Source of the DNA: Alkalihalobacillus sp. YIM B00296
GTDB taxonomy: Bacteria > Bacillota > Bacilli > Bacillales > Fictibacillaceae
Direction of reading: 5' to 3'
Length of the DNA: 64,000 nucleotides
NCBI RefSeq assembly: GCF_020179385.1
Contig: NZ_JAIBLJ010000005.1
Span: 124,001 to 188,000 of the forward strand
The notes under the pieces were generated by a model. The model was not told the DNA's origin, made no database searches, and saw nothing but the letters and a program-made list of their open reading frames with translations. Within the stretch, counting starts at the first letter, position 1. Every line of letters begins with the position of its first letter. Made by a program: the position numbers and the translations under genes. This document shows, in pieces, positions 25,388 to 33,811 of this stretch.

Positions 25388-26764
25388 CTAGTCAAGCTGT
25401 TGCTTTGTTTTTTCCAACCGATCAAGTTGGATATTGATCAGTTCCATTTCAAGATCGATCATTCTCTCATAAATATTGAGGATCAGTTGTCCATAATTTG
25501 TACCTGGTACAGCCCATTTTCCATTTAAGGCAACCCATGTCGGTGCAGATCCTCGTGTGACGAGATGAAAACGGGGATCGACAAGCTTTTCACCTTCAGG
25601 GAGGCCTGCTTTTGAAGCGTAAGCATACAAGTGTTGGATATGGGCAGTAACCCCATCACGCGGCGTATCGAAGGAAGCCCCGGGTTCATTCGGGCCAGTC
25701 GCTCCGATACCAGCATAGTTGTTCTGTTCCGGTTTCACCACACCCGTATACCTGAAATAATTTGTTTCATGAACCGCTTGAGCATAAGCTGCATCTCCGC
25801 GTATTCCATATTTCTTCCCGATTTCAATATAAAGTGATACTAAATTTGGTGCATTCGGATTGACCCGCTTGACGAAAGTTTCCAGGTTTCCTGCTGCTAC
25901 GACACTTGATCCAAGAATAGTAAAACCTTCGACTGGTTCTGGTTCAGGTGGTGGCTCAGGTGCGCTTGTCCCTTCTGTGACGATAAATGCATCAGCAATG
26001 CCAATACGTTTCAACGCTGTCACTCTCGCATCGGCATTTTCTTTTTCTGAAAAGGCACCTGCTTGTACCCTGTAATATTTTGTGCCGTCAATTGTGATCG
26101 GATAGATGAAGGAATCAATGTTATTCTGTTCAAGAAAGCGTACACGTTCTCTTGCGTTCTCTTCCTCTTTGAAAGATCCGGCGATCACTTTATATAAAGT
26201 GCCAGGTTCAGGTGTCGGTTTAGCTTTCAAACTCAAGGCTTTGGCGATTCCAGTAGCAATCGCTTTCGACACGTCACGAACAAATTGTTCATTCAGTATC
26301 AATTTAAGATCTTGTTCATTGTCCACGAATAAGACTTCAAGCAACAAAGCACTCATTCTAGTATTTCGCAATACATAGAAGTTCGCCCTCTTTTGCCCGC
26401 GATCAATGACACCATACTTTCTTGCTGTAAACATATATTCTTTATGAACGACAGTTTGGATTTGTTTTGTACTTTCTGGCACAGTGCCATTATAAATGTA
26501 ACTCTCGAATCCTCTGCCACCAGCTGCATTATGATGGATGGAACAGAAAAAGTCAGCGTTCCTTGCATTTGCAAAATCTGTTCTTTCTTTTAAAGCCATT
26601 GTTTTATCAGTCGATCTTGTCATCAGGATTTCGGCATCATATGACACTTGCAAATAATCTCGGACAAGAAGTGATACTTTCAAATTAAAATCCTTTTCTC
26701 TGTACTGTTTATAGACAGCACCTGGATCGGATCCTCCATGCCCAGGATCAATAACAATTCTCAT
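25388..26764 (-). CDS. bifunctional peptidoglycan hydrolase: N-acetylmuramoyl-L-alanine amidase, SPOR repeats, glucosaminidase
   Basis: A 458-residue wall hydrolase without a signal peptide, as in the CwlC/CwlD-like sporulation amidases. Residues 1-175: Amidase_3 domain with DPGHGG (His and Glu zinc ligands), SIHHNAA and the late catalytic Glu in LLEVLFVDN. Residues about 185-310: two SPOR/CwlC-type repeats (LYKVIAGSFKEEENARERV and YYRVQAGAFSEKENADARV). Residues about 325-430: glucosaminidase-type domain with the AQAVHETNYFR catalytic glutamate and NNYAGIGATG. It probably releases or remodels mother-cell or spore murein. The ATG at 26764 sits nine bases after GGTG. Confidence 0.88.
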   Translation of the reverse strand: MRIVIDPGHGGSDPGAVYKQYREKDFNLKVSLLVRDYLQVSYDAEILMTRSTDKTMALKERTDFANARNADFFCSIHHNAAGGRGFESYIYNGTVPESTKQIQTVVHKEYMFTARKYGVIDRGQKRANFYVLRNTRMSALLLEVLFVDNEQDLKLILNEQFVRDVSKAIATGIAKALSLKAKPTPEPGTLYKVIAGSFKEEENARERVRFLEQNNIDSFIYPITIDGTKYYRVQAGAFSEKENADARVTALKRIGIADAFIVTEGTSAPEPPPEPEPVEGFTILGSSVVAAGNLETFVKRVNPNAPNLVSLYIEIGKKYGIRGDAAYAQAVHETNYFRYTGVVKPEQNNYAGIGATGPNEPGASFDTPRDGVTAHIQHLYAYASKAGLPEGEKLVDPRFHLVTRGSAPTWVALNGKWAVPGTNYGQLILNIYERMIDLEMELINIQLDRLEKTKQQLD

Positions 26765-26848
26765 AATCATTTTCACCACTTTCAATAGAATATTATCCCC
26801 TATAAGCAATATATTCTGATACGCAGATATTGCTTGTACGAATAAAGA

Positions 26849-26904
26849 AAACTGGGCAAAGCCAAACCCGTGGCGACGGCTGAGCCTTAGTTGTGCTGAT
26901 AACA
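26849..26904. other. GC-rich hairpin-forming block upstream of the amidase gene
   Basis: Against an AT-rich background, 26854-26884 holds CCGT-GGCG-ACGG and an enclosing GGC/GCC pairing, and 26889-26905 holds GTTGTG/CACAAC. The plus strand contains GGGCAAAGCC, which recalls part of the c-di-GMP-I riboswitch core, but the remaining consensus (GGxGACGCAAAGCC...GxUAGCCGGG) is not present. Recorded as unexplained structure only. Confidence 0.3.
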
Positions 26905-26911
26905 CAACAAA

Positions 26912-26938
26912 AGGTTGACTGCATTATACAGCCAACCT
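26912..26938 (-). terminator. intrinsic terminator after ytzI
   Basis: GGTTG(G)CTG / CAG(T)CAACC stem with a 7-base loop on the minus strand, followed by TTTTGTTG. It lies about 30 bases past the stop at 26969. Confidence 0.75.
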
Positions 26939-26968
26939 CTTAGTAAGGATAATTATGGAATTGTTCAT

Positions 26969-27142
26969 TTATTGGTTTGATTGGTGATCGTTTTTTTCTT
27001 TTTCATCAAGGTTTGGGTTGTTTTCTAATGGATCGATTGTATGTTTATAGGAATAACCCTTTGTAATCGCTATGACGAAAATAACCAAAACGAATATGAT
27101 GATGAGAATCGAAACAAGTAACACTTTAAACATCTTGTACAT
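26969..27142 (-). CDS. YtzI-like 57-aa membrane protein
   Basis: Read directly from the DNA. The product begins MYKMFKVLLVSILIIIFVLV, one transmembrane helix (about residues 7-27), followed by ITKGYSYKHTIDPLENNPN and a charged tail ending HQSNQ. The GYSYKHTIDPL motif is what I recognise from YtzI proteins of Bacillus. GGAAGGACGGG precedes the ATG at 27142; an ATG three codons later is the alternative start. Function unknown. Confidence 0.7.
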   Translation of the reverse strand: MYKMFKVLLVSILIIIFVLVIFVIAITKGYSYKHTIDPLENNPNLDEKEKNDHQSNQ

Positions 27143-27212
27143 CCCGTCCTTCCATTTACAACTTTAACACAGAAAGCAGGATGTCAGCAGAGAAAATTAC
27201 ACTCCAGATGGG

Positions 27213-27740
27213 TTATTCTTTCCCATACGTGGCAGTCACGCCCCAATAATCCTCTGCTACATTATCGTTCATTACGACATCAAGATCATGAAAAATACGA
27301 TGTGTAATGAATATTTCTTTTGTAGTATTTGTTTCCAAGGCTTTTTCAATTCCTTTTGCAGCACGTTCCATGTCGATAGCTAAAGAACCGGATGTCTCAG
27401 GCAAAAGAATATCATTGATATACTCGAGTCGTGATTCCAGTTCTTCATCCTTGCTTTTTGGCTCAAATGTCCTCCAAACTCCCCAACCCAACAGCTTGTT
27501 GAAATAAGCATGCATTTTCACTACTTCTCTAGAAAACTCCTCTTCTTTGTTTCCATCCACGAATAATGCCTCATGGTCGACGACACGGATTTCGCCATTG
27601 TTTTTCGCATCTGCAAGCGTTTCAGAGCTTTCATTTACCTTATTTAGCAGATACATGCTTGTCCATCCGCCGATTCCAACGATGACGATAACTAGCAGAG
27701 AAAGGATCATAACCAACTTTGATGGTCGTCTAACATTCAT
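27213..27740 (-). CDS. membrane-anchored protein of unknown function
   Basis: A 175-residue protein from the ATG at 27740, chosen for GGAGG ten bases upstream. One N-terminal membrane helix (about residues 9-30, LVMILSLLVIVIVGIGGW) is followed by an acidic extracytoplasmic domain with no cysteine. Recognisable blocks are VDHEALFVDGNKEEEFSREVVKMHAYFNKLLGWGVW and IFITHRIFHDLDVVMND; I know no family for them. It is downstream of nothing on its strand, and a ytzI-like gene follows 71 bp later, so the two may be co-transcribed. Confidence 0.75.
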   Translation of the reverse strand: MNVRRPSKLVMILSLLVIVIVGIGGWTSMYLLNKVNESSETLADAKNNGEIRVVDHEALFVDGNKEEEFSREVVKMHAYFNKLLGWGVWRTFEPKSKDEELESRLEYINDILLPETSGSLAIDMERAAKGIEKALETNTTKEIFITHRIFHDLDVVMNDNVAEDYWGVTATYGKE

Positions 27741-27907
27741 CAGGACAATCCTCCAGTTCGGATTTGACTTTATTTTTACAGTGATTGAAACGGTAGAGAA
27801 ATCAACCAAGCCTCCACAGTTTGTCTAATGTATCCACTTTTTAAATATAAAGTATTTCACCCTTTTTCCATGAATATGACAATCGAGTCCTTCCGCTGTA
27901 TTTTAAT

Positions 27908-27924
27908 CGTAATCGTATTGTAAA
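27908..27924 (+). promoter_or_regulatory. candidate WalR (YycF) box upstream of the YocH-like gene
   Basis: CGTAAT-N5-TGTAAA matches the direct-repeat consensus TGTWAH-N5-TGTWAH with one mismatch, about 90 bases before the start codon. WalR activates yocH in B. subtilis. A further hairpin (GGACG/CGTCC, 27973-27991) lies in the presumed 5' UTR. Confidence 0.4.
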
Positions 27925-28014
27925 TCCATTATTATCTTCATGTCATAAAGTCCGAGTAGAATGTGCAATTGGGACGTCAAAGAACCGTCCTATCTCAAAG
28001 GAGGGAATTTCTAT

Positions 28015-28890
28015 ATGTTCAAAAAGGTAGCATTGACTGTTGCGGTAGCGGGTTCAGCCGTGCTTGCTCCAACGGCAACCCAAGCGGCAGATCTTGAAAC
28101 GCCGTTAAAAAAGCAAATGTGGCATGAGGATGTTCATATACTTCAAGAGGACCTGAAAGAACTAGGATTTTTCGACTACGATAAAACAACCGGTTACTTC
28201 GGTGACATCACCCAAAAAGGTGTGGAAGACTTCCAAAAGGATTATAACCTTAATCCGACCGGAACTGTAGATAAAGAAACTGCAAAAGTACTGGATAAGG
28301 CGACAGAACTTATTGAACGTGGAGACCGTGGTAAAGCGGTTGAATACTTACAAAAACATTTAGCTGAATTGGAGCTTTATACTTATGAAGTTGATGGTGT
28401 TTTCGGTCCGTTGACTGAAAAAGCTGTCACCAAGTATCAAGAAAGCAATGACTTGCAAGTTGATGGTATTGCAGGTCCTGAAACAAAAGCCGCATTGTTT
28501 GATCTGAAAAAATCAGCACAAAAAGATGCTGAAGCTGAGGCACCTAATAAAGAAGCATCTGAACCGACAGAAACCAAACAAGCTACGGCTGATGAAGAAC
28601 AACAAACTCTCACGATGGAAGCGACAGCATATACATCAAACTGTGATGGCTGCTCAGGTGTGACAGCTACAGGCATTGATTTGAATGCAAATCCGGATCA
28701 GAAAGTAGTGGCGGTAGATCCTGATGTCATCCCTTTGGGAACTGATGTATACGTTGAAGGATATGGACGTGCAGTAGCAGGTGATACTGGTGGAGCGATC
28801 AACGGTAATAAGATTGATTTGTACGTACAATCTGAACAAGATGCTGTAAACTTCGGCAAACAATCAGTAGAAGTAACCATCCTAAACTAA
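28015..28890 (+). CDS. yocH: YocH-like secreted cell-wall protein: two peptidoglycan-binding domains plus 3D domain
   Basis: A 291-residue exported protein. The signal peptide cleaves near TQA-AD (residue 24). Two PG_binding_1 repeats follow (about residues 33-95, ILQEDLKELGFF..., and 98-165, YLQKHLAELELY...VDGIAGPETKAAL), then an acidic linker, then a 3D domain (about 200-291) with MEATAYT, VAVDPDVIPLGT and the aspartates of GDTGGAI and KIDLYV. 3D proteins are lytic transglycosylase-like murein hydrolases. B. subtilis YocH has LysM repeats instead of PG_binding_1, so the symbol reflects the role and 3D domain rather than strict orthology. AAAGGAGGG precedes the ATG at 28015. Confidence 0.85.
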   Translation: MFKKVALTVAVAGSAVLAPTATQAADLETPLKKQMWHEDVHILQEDLKELGFFDYDKTTGYFGDITQKGVEDFQKDYNLNPTGTVDKETAKVLDKATELIERGDRGKAVEYLQKHLAELELYTYEVDGVFGPLTEKAVTKYQESNDLQVDGIAGPETKAALFDLKKSAQKDAEAEAPNKEASEPTETKQATADEEQQTLTMEATAYTSNCDGCSGVTATGIDLNANPDQKVVAVDPDVIPLGTDVYVEGYGRAVAGDTGGAINGNKIDLYVQSEQDAVNFGKQSVEVTILN

Positions 28891-28897
28891 TATAGGT

Positions 28898-28930
28898 AAG
28901 AGTTGGCCTGGATCAGGTCAACTCTTTTTT
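28898..28930. terminator. bidirectional terminator between the 3D-protein gene and alkA
   Basis: 13-bp stem with one mismatch, AAGAGTTG(G)CCTG/CAGG(T)CAACTCTT, followed by TTTTTT on the plus strand; the alkA stop codon lies inside the 3' arm region. Confidence 0.85.
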
Positions 28931-29845
28931 ATTTGAAGCCTTGTTCAGATTTTGCCACATGTAGAAAGTGATATAACCTTCCCATGGCCTCCAATTATCA
29001 TTTTCTGCCAAAAATCGTATTTCTTCTGGTCTTGGCTGCAAGTCCAATTGGTAAATCCGTCTCACCGCATTACGCAGCCCGATGTCTGCAGCAGGTAATA
29101 CGTCTGGACGATTCAATCCGAATAACATTAAACATTCGATTGTCCACTTCCCAATTCCTCTGTATGGAAGCAATTCATTGATGATCTCATCGTTCGAATC
29201 CGTCCACAACCGCTCAAAATCTATGTTCCCATTTACAATATTTCTTGCAATGTCAATGATGTATTCTGCTTTTCTTTGACTGAATGAAAGCTCGCGAAGC
29301 TGATCATATTCCAGTTGTGCAACTGTTTCCGGCCGCGGGAATAGATAAAGGTCGACTCCCTCAAAGTTTTTGATCTGCCCAGCAAGACGAATGAGCCGTT
29401 CTTTCAAGGTAGCCGCGAAAGTTAGATTGATTTGCTGGCCTATGATCGTATCCACCATTACCTCAAATAGGTCAGGATTTGAAAGAACTCTCATGCCATG
29501 GAATTCATGAATCAACATTGCTATTTTTTCATTGTCTTTGAAGGTTTCATAGAATTCAACCAAAGAATTCTCAATACCAAACATCCGTGATAAATATTTT
29601 TTCAAGGAAGGATTTTCAATATTGTCTTCAGCATTAGGAACAATATAAACCTTATCGTCCTTTTTCTTGATTTCTGTATCCAATAAGAATGGATTGTCTC
29701 TCAGATAGATCCACTTTATGAACCTGCTGGTCTCTGGATGAATCACCATTGGTTTTAATGTATCTGTCGTGCGATGATGTCTTCGAAATGTGTGAGCAAA
29801 AGAAAACGGCCCTTCTAATAGTATTTCAAAATAAGTTTCTTTCAT
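28913..29845 (-). CDS. alkA: DNA-3-methyladenine glycosylase II (AlkA family)
   Basis: A 310-residue base-excision repair glycosylase of the HhH-GPD superfamily. An N-terminal AlkA_N-like beta domain (residues 1-110) precedes the glycosylase fold. The helix-hairpin-helix reads LLPYRGIGKWTIECLML (near residue 225), and the catalytic aspartate sits in VLPAADIGLRNAVRR about 20 residues later. It removes 3-methyladenine and other alkylated purines. Most similar in size and layout to Bacillus AlkA/YfjP. The ATG at 29845 follows GAGGG. It is not linked to an Ada regulator here. The C-terminus reads WRPWEGYITFYMWQNL, the family's closing motif. Confidence 0.92.
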   Translation of the reverse strand: MKETYFEILLEGPFSFAHTFRRHHRTTDTLKPMVIHPETSRFIKWIYLRDNPFLLDTEIKKKDDKVYIVPNAEDNIENPSLKKYLSRMFGIENSLVEFYETFKDNEKIAMLIHEFHGMRVLSNPDLFEVMVDTIIGQQINLTFAATLKERLIRLAGQIKNFEGVDLYLFPRPETVAQLEYDQLRELSFSQRKAEYIIDIARNIVNGNIDFERLWTDSNDEIINELLPYRGIGKWTIECLMLFGLNRPDVLPAADIGLRNAVRRIYQLDLQPRPEEIRFLAENDNWRPWEGYITFYMWQNLNKASNKKELT

Positions 29846-30051
29846 ATTATCCCTCATCTCCATTACGTTTGTTACATTGATTTCACATCTATTAAAATCG
29901 TTTTACACACCTACATAAACATATGACAAATCCGAATTAATTATATGACATCCGATTCATTTCAAAATTGAAGGGGTATGATAATTTATCAGCATACTTC
30001 TTTTTAGTATGTATTCTAGAAAAATAATTTTGCATCTTGGAGGCCCTTGCT

Positions 30052-31071
30052 ATGAGTAAGAAACGTGAATCCTATTTTGATAATGCTAAATTCATACTAA
30101 TTTTTCTTGTTGTATTTGGACACTTCATCAGTCCACACAAAGGTGATAGTGAAGCCCTATACACAGTATACAACTTTATCTACACCTTCCATATGCCTGC
30201 ATTCATCCTGATCGGCGGTTTCTTCTCGAAGAGCATCATGAAGAAAGGCTATTTGAAAAAGATTTTCAGAAACATTTTGATTCCATATTTCATTTTCCAG
30301 TTTATTTATTTCGTTCTTCATAGAATCTGGAATGGAAAGGAAACCTTGACTCTATTCGACCCATACTGGACTCTCTGGTTCTTATTGAGTATGGTGCTCT
30401 GGAATATATTACTGCTTCTATTCATCAAGCTGAAGCATCCAGCAATAATGATGACTGTGGCATTGACTATCGGTATTTTTGCAGGTTATATCCAAGATAT
30501 CGGAACATACTTCAGTTTATCGAGAACCTTTGTTTTCTTCCCAGTATTCCTTGGCGGCTACCTGTTGAAAAAAGAACATTTCACTAAAATCCTGCGTCCA
30601 GAAATACGAATTGCAGCAGGCATGATATTAATCGGCATGTTTGTAAGCTATTACTTCTTTTTCCCGCAGGAAGCGAAAGATTGGCTGCTTGCTTCATCTT
30701 CTTATGAGGAATTAGGGGTTGAATTAGGGCAGGCATGGTTTATCCGTCTATTGATGTACGGACTGATGGCCCTTGCTACATTCAGCTTCATGACTATAGT
30801 GCCTAGAAGGAAGATGTTTTTTACACATCTAGGAACAAGAACACTTTATGTATACTTGTTACATGGATTCATCGTGAAGTTGTTCGAGCTCTCACCGTTT
30901 TATGACCTAATAGGTAAGTCCGGAAATTATTTTGTCCTATTAATACTAGCAGCGATCGTCACATTGACTCTGGCATCCAAGCCAATCATCACACTTGCCC
31001 AACCGATGATCGAACTTAAAACTCATTTGCTACAACGATATATGAACAGAAAAACAGCAGATGTCTCATAG
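30052..31071 (+). CDS. acyltransferase-3 family membrane protein
   Basis: A 339-residue integral membrane O-acyltransferase with about ten helices. The N-terminal FDNAKFILIFLVVFGHFI carries the catalytic-type histidine (near residue 25) in the usual R/K-x(10)-H spacing, and FHMPAFILIGGFFSK follows, as in Acyl_transf_3 members that act on sugars. This short version lacks the extracytoplasmic SGNH domain of OatA. It probably acetylates an exported polysaccharide or lipid-linked sugar. The start at 30052 follows TTGGAGG. Monocistronic, with a strong terminator. Substrate unknown. Confidence 0.85.
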   Translation: MSKKRESYFDNAKFILIFLVVFGHFISPHKGDSEALYTVYNFIYTFHMPAFILIGGFFSKSIMKKGYLKKIFRNILIPYFIFQFIYFVLHRIWNGKETLTLFDPYWTLWFLLSMVLWNILLLLFIKLKHPAIMMTVALTIGIFAGYIQDIGTYFSLSRTFVFFPVFLGGYLLKKEHFTKILRPEIRIAAGMILIGMFVSYYFFFPQEAKDWLLASSSYEELGVELGQAWFIRLLMYGLMALATFSFMTIVPRRKMFFTHLGTRTLYVYLLHGFIVKLFELSPFYDLIGKSGNYFVLLILAAIVTLTLASKPIITLAQPMIELKTHLLQRYMNRKTADVS

Positions 31072-31122
31072 GTTTCGACACGATTTGAGAATTACCTGGG
31101 AAATAATGTGTGTTTCGACTTA

Positions 31123-31156
31123 AAAAGAGCTGCCATTTATTAGTGGCAGCTCTTTT
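31123..31156. terminator. bidirectional terminator closing the acyltransferase gene and the sigma-54 operon
   Basis: Perfect 13-bp stem AAAAGAGCTGCCA/TGGCAGCTCTTTT with an 8-base loop between convergent genes. Confidence 0.92.
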
Positions 31157-31226
31157 CGATTTAGTTTTGTCTGTTACATTATGATTGTCCACTAATTCAG
31201 AGGAAATGGCCGGTCAACAAACTGTA

Positions 31227-32339
31227 TCATACTGATGTTGGTTTCAAAAGGTCGTATTGAGTGTATTTCATTTTATCTGCTTTTCCGATACAAAGCTCCA
31301 TATTTCGTTCCGTAAGGTTCATAATGATAGAAAAGACCGTTTCCATGCGACGATGTTCAGGTGCCCTTTGGTTTTCATCATGATTGATTGAATTGGGAGC
31401 GTTGAATTTATCGCACAACCAGGCCTGGAAAGCCTCTGTGTCAATTGTTTCCCTTAGATGTACTTTCGAATGGATCAATTGTTCAGCTCTCTTTTTACGG
31501 ATCAGGGAATCGTCAAACTTGAACTCGTTTCGGTCTTCTACGTTTTTCAAAATCTTGTCTGATAAAATATGATTCGTGTGAACGACCTTCCCTTCATTGG
31601 AAGTTAGCATATCAATACCAAACGGGGAAACTTCATAGTTGGCTACCATCGCCATCCCTTCCCCCTGATCACTGCCGATCATGAAGTTGGCGGTCGAGGC
31701 CATCTGACCGTCCTTTATTTTCGAAACAGCCTCTTGTAAAGAGGTCGAGTTCAATACACTTCTCAAGCCAAGATGGATCGGGACTTGATTACTCTTTCTA
31801 TTCGTAAGCAAAGCATTCAGGCAGACACCCAGACCGGCTGAATTGTAGCCGATCTTTCCGATGATTCCGCCTTCCGTGACCATCTGGATGGAAGTCTTCC
31901 CAACTTGCTCGATATCCAACAACAACAGGCTTTTGATCTGGGCAGCCTTCCAATCCCAGTTCTGTGCAAGGATCGTATCAGTTGCAAGAGGAGGTGTGAT
32001 ACCGATTGCTGTACATCCATCACTGAAGCTTTTGCTCTGGCCGGAGTAATTGGCAAGTGCAATCTCACTTCTTGCATTCAAAGCGAGAATGTCTTCGAAA
32101 TCGACACTAGCCCCTTGTGCTACTCCTTCCATCTCTTCAATGAAATCAGGGTTGTAGCTTTCGATTGCATGCAAGTGTGACAGCGCCAATTCTTTCGCTT
32201 GTTTCCAACTGATTTTACTGTACCCATAAAACAAACTTTCATAGGTGGATAAGCTCTGTAAGACTTGGTCTTTGCCTTCCTCACCGTGGTTCTTTCCAAT
32301 TTCCCTTGGTGTGCCTTTCAACTTCAGATGTTTGATCAT
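31227..32339 (-). CDS. C45-family amide hydrolase/acyltransferase (isopenicillin N acyltransferase-like)
   Basis: A 370-residue Ntn-hydrolase of the peptidase C45 family. The motif SDGCTAI places the nucleophilic cysteine at Cys109; in the family, autocleavage before this Cys exposes it as the N-terminus of the beta-subunit. LAQNWDWKA follows about 20 residues later, as in acyl-CoA:6-APA acyltransferase. The enzyme probably hydrolyses or exchanges an amide-linked acyl group on a small amine. It is the last gene of the seven-gene operon that starts at 39983, 33 bp after an aldehyde dehydrogenase. Start ATG 32339 with AAAGGA nine bases upstream. Substrate inferred only from context (N-acylated amine). 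Confidence 0.8.
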   Translation of the reverse strand: MIKHLKLKGTPREIGKNHGEEGKDQVLQSLSTYESLFYGYSKISWKQAKELALSHLHAIESYNPDFIEEMEGVAQGASVDFEDILALNARSEIALANYSGQSKSFSDGCTAIGITPPLATDTILAQNWDWKAAQIKSLLLLDIEQVGKTSIQMVTEGGIIGKIGYNSAGLGVCLNALLTNRKSNQVPIHLGLRSVLNSTSLQEAVSKIKDGQMASTANFMIGSDQGEGMAMVANYEVSPFGIDMLTSNEGKVVHTNHILSDKILKNVEDRNEFKFDDSLIRKKRAEQLIHSKVHLRETIDTEAFQAWLCDKFNAPNSINHDENQRAPEHRRMETVFSIIMNLTERNMELCIGKADKMKYTQYDLLKPTSV

Positions 32340-32372
32340 AATACAGTATCCTTTCAACAAAAGTTATCAGGT

Positions 32373-33809
32373 TTAATTCCGGTTGATGATGACAAGCTTC
32401 ATTTCAGTCATCTCTTCAATCGCATACTTAAGACCTTCACGTCCTGTACCGCTTTCTTTGACCCCGCCATACGGCATATGGTCTACCCGGAAGGTAGGGA
32501 TATCGTTGATCAAGACACCGCCGACTTCCAATTTATCTGCTGCATCCAGACCTGCATCGATATCCTTTGTGTAAATTCCCGCCTGCAGACCATATCGTGA
32601 ATCATTCATCAAGGTAATCCCTTCGTCGATGGAAGAAATGCGATTGATGATGACGATCGGTGCGAATACTTCCTGGCATGACACTTTAACATTTGCCTCT
32701 ACTTGCAATAGGACCGTCGGCGTCAGGGCATTTCCCACCGCCTTTCCACCGTACGCCACTTCAGTACCTGCATTCACGGCTTCTTGTATCCACTCCAGAC
32801 TACGGTTCAGATCATTTCCAGAAATCATTGCTGATACATCCGTATCTTCATCCAAAGGATTTCCGACAACTAATTTTTCTGTTTCGGCCACGAAATTTCT
32901 GACGAACGTTTCATAAATCTTTTCATGTACATATATTCGTTGTAAAGAGATACAAACCTGCCCTTGGAATGCGAATGCACCCTGTACTGCTCTTGGAATG
33001 ATTTTCTCAAGGTCGACATTTTCATCGACGATGACTCCGGAATTCGATCCCAATTCCAATGTCACTTTTTTAAGGCCGGCTTTATTCCTGATTCCAGTTC
33101 CTACTTCAGGGCTCCCGGTAAACGTAACAGCTTTTACCCGTTCATCAATAACAAGGGCTTCACCAATCACGCTTCCCTTACCAGTTATAATATTGAAGCC
33201 GCCTGCTGGCAATCCTGCAGCTTCAATCAGTTCTCCCAGAAAAAAGGCGGATAACGGCGTTTGGTTGGCCGGCTTCAAAATAACAGGATTTCCAGCTGCA
33301 ATAGCTGGTCCAACTTTATGCGCGACGAGATTCATAGGAAAATTGAATGGAGTGATCGCAGCCACTACTCCGATCGGTTCTTTCACAGTAAAAGCGAGGC
33401 GGTTTTCTCCTCCGGGCGCAGCATCCAACGGTACTGTCTTCCCTTCTATCCGTTTCGCTTCCTCTGCTGCAAACTTATACGTCTGGATAGTACGTGCGAC
33501 CTCACCTCTTGCTGTATTGATCGGCTTAGAAGCCTCCAGTGCGATAATATGTGCTGCTTCTTCGGATCGTTCTTCCATCAAACACGCAATCTTTTCGAGT
33601 ATAGATGCTCGTTGATGAGCAGGCATCTTCCTTAGCGCTGTTCTAGCACCATCAGCAGCTATGATCGCCCGGTCGACGTCTTCCACTGTACCCTCAGGGA
33701 TTTCTGCGATCTGTTCTTCACTGAAGGGAGAATAAAGAGGTGTGTACCTTTCTGTTTCAATCCACTTTCCGTTGATGTATAGACTTTTTTTCACTATTGT
33801 CGTCTCCAT
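32373..33809 (-). CDS. NAD(P)-dependent aldehyde dehydrogenase, omega-amino aldehyde type candidate
   Basis: A 478-residue aldehyde dehydrogenase. Seen: TPFNFPMNL, KPANQTPLSA, FTGSPEVG for the nucleotide fold, the general base in VTLELGSNS (Glu near 250) and the catalytic Cys in FAFQGQVCIS (near 284). The usual ELGG is altered to ELGSN, as in GapN/lactaldehyde-type branches. The gene lies 2 bp downstream of gabT and 33 bp upstream of the C45 hydrolase. Together with the first-gene aminotransferase, gabT and gabD, it is the best candidate for oxidising 4-aminobutyraldehyde to GABA. The family is certain; substrate is inferred from the pathway. Confidence 0.85.
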   Translation of the reverse strand: METTIVKKSLYINGKWIETERYTPLYSPFSEEQIAEIPEGTVEDVDRAIIAADGARTALRKMPAHQRASILEKIACLMEERSEEAAHIIALEASKPINTARGEVARTIQTYKFAAEEAKRIEGKTVPLDAAPGGENRLAFTVKEPIGVVAAITPFNFPMNLVAHKVGPAIAAGNPVILKPANQTPLSAFFLGELIEAAGLPAGGFNIITGKGSVIGEALVIDERVKAVTFTGSPEVGTGIRNKAGLKKVTLELGSNSGVIVDENVDLEKIIPRAVQGAFAFQGQVCISLQRIYVHEKIYETFVRNFVAETEKLVVGNPLDEDTDVSAMISGNDLNRSLEWIQEAVNAGTEVAYGGKAVGNALTPTVLLQVEANVKVSCQEVFAPIVIINRISSIDEGITLMNDSRYGLQAGIYTKDIDAGLDAADKLEVGGVLINDIPTFRVDHMPYGGVKESGTGREGLKYAIEEMTEMKLVIINRN

Positions 33810-33811
33810 TA

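Noticed and set aside
26849-26940. c-di-GMP-I riboswitch on the plus strand
   Set aside because: Only GGGCAAAGCC resembles the core; the receptor positions and the 3' GGTAGCCGGGTTACC part are missing, and no plus-strand gene follows within 1 kb.
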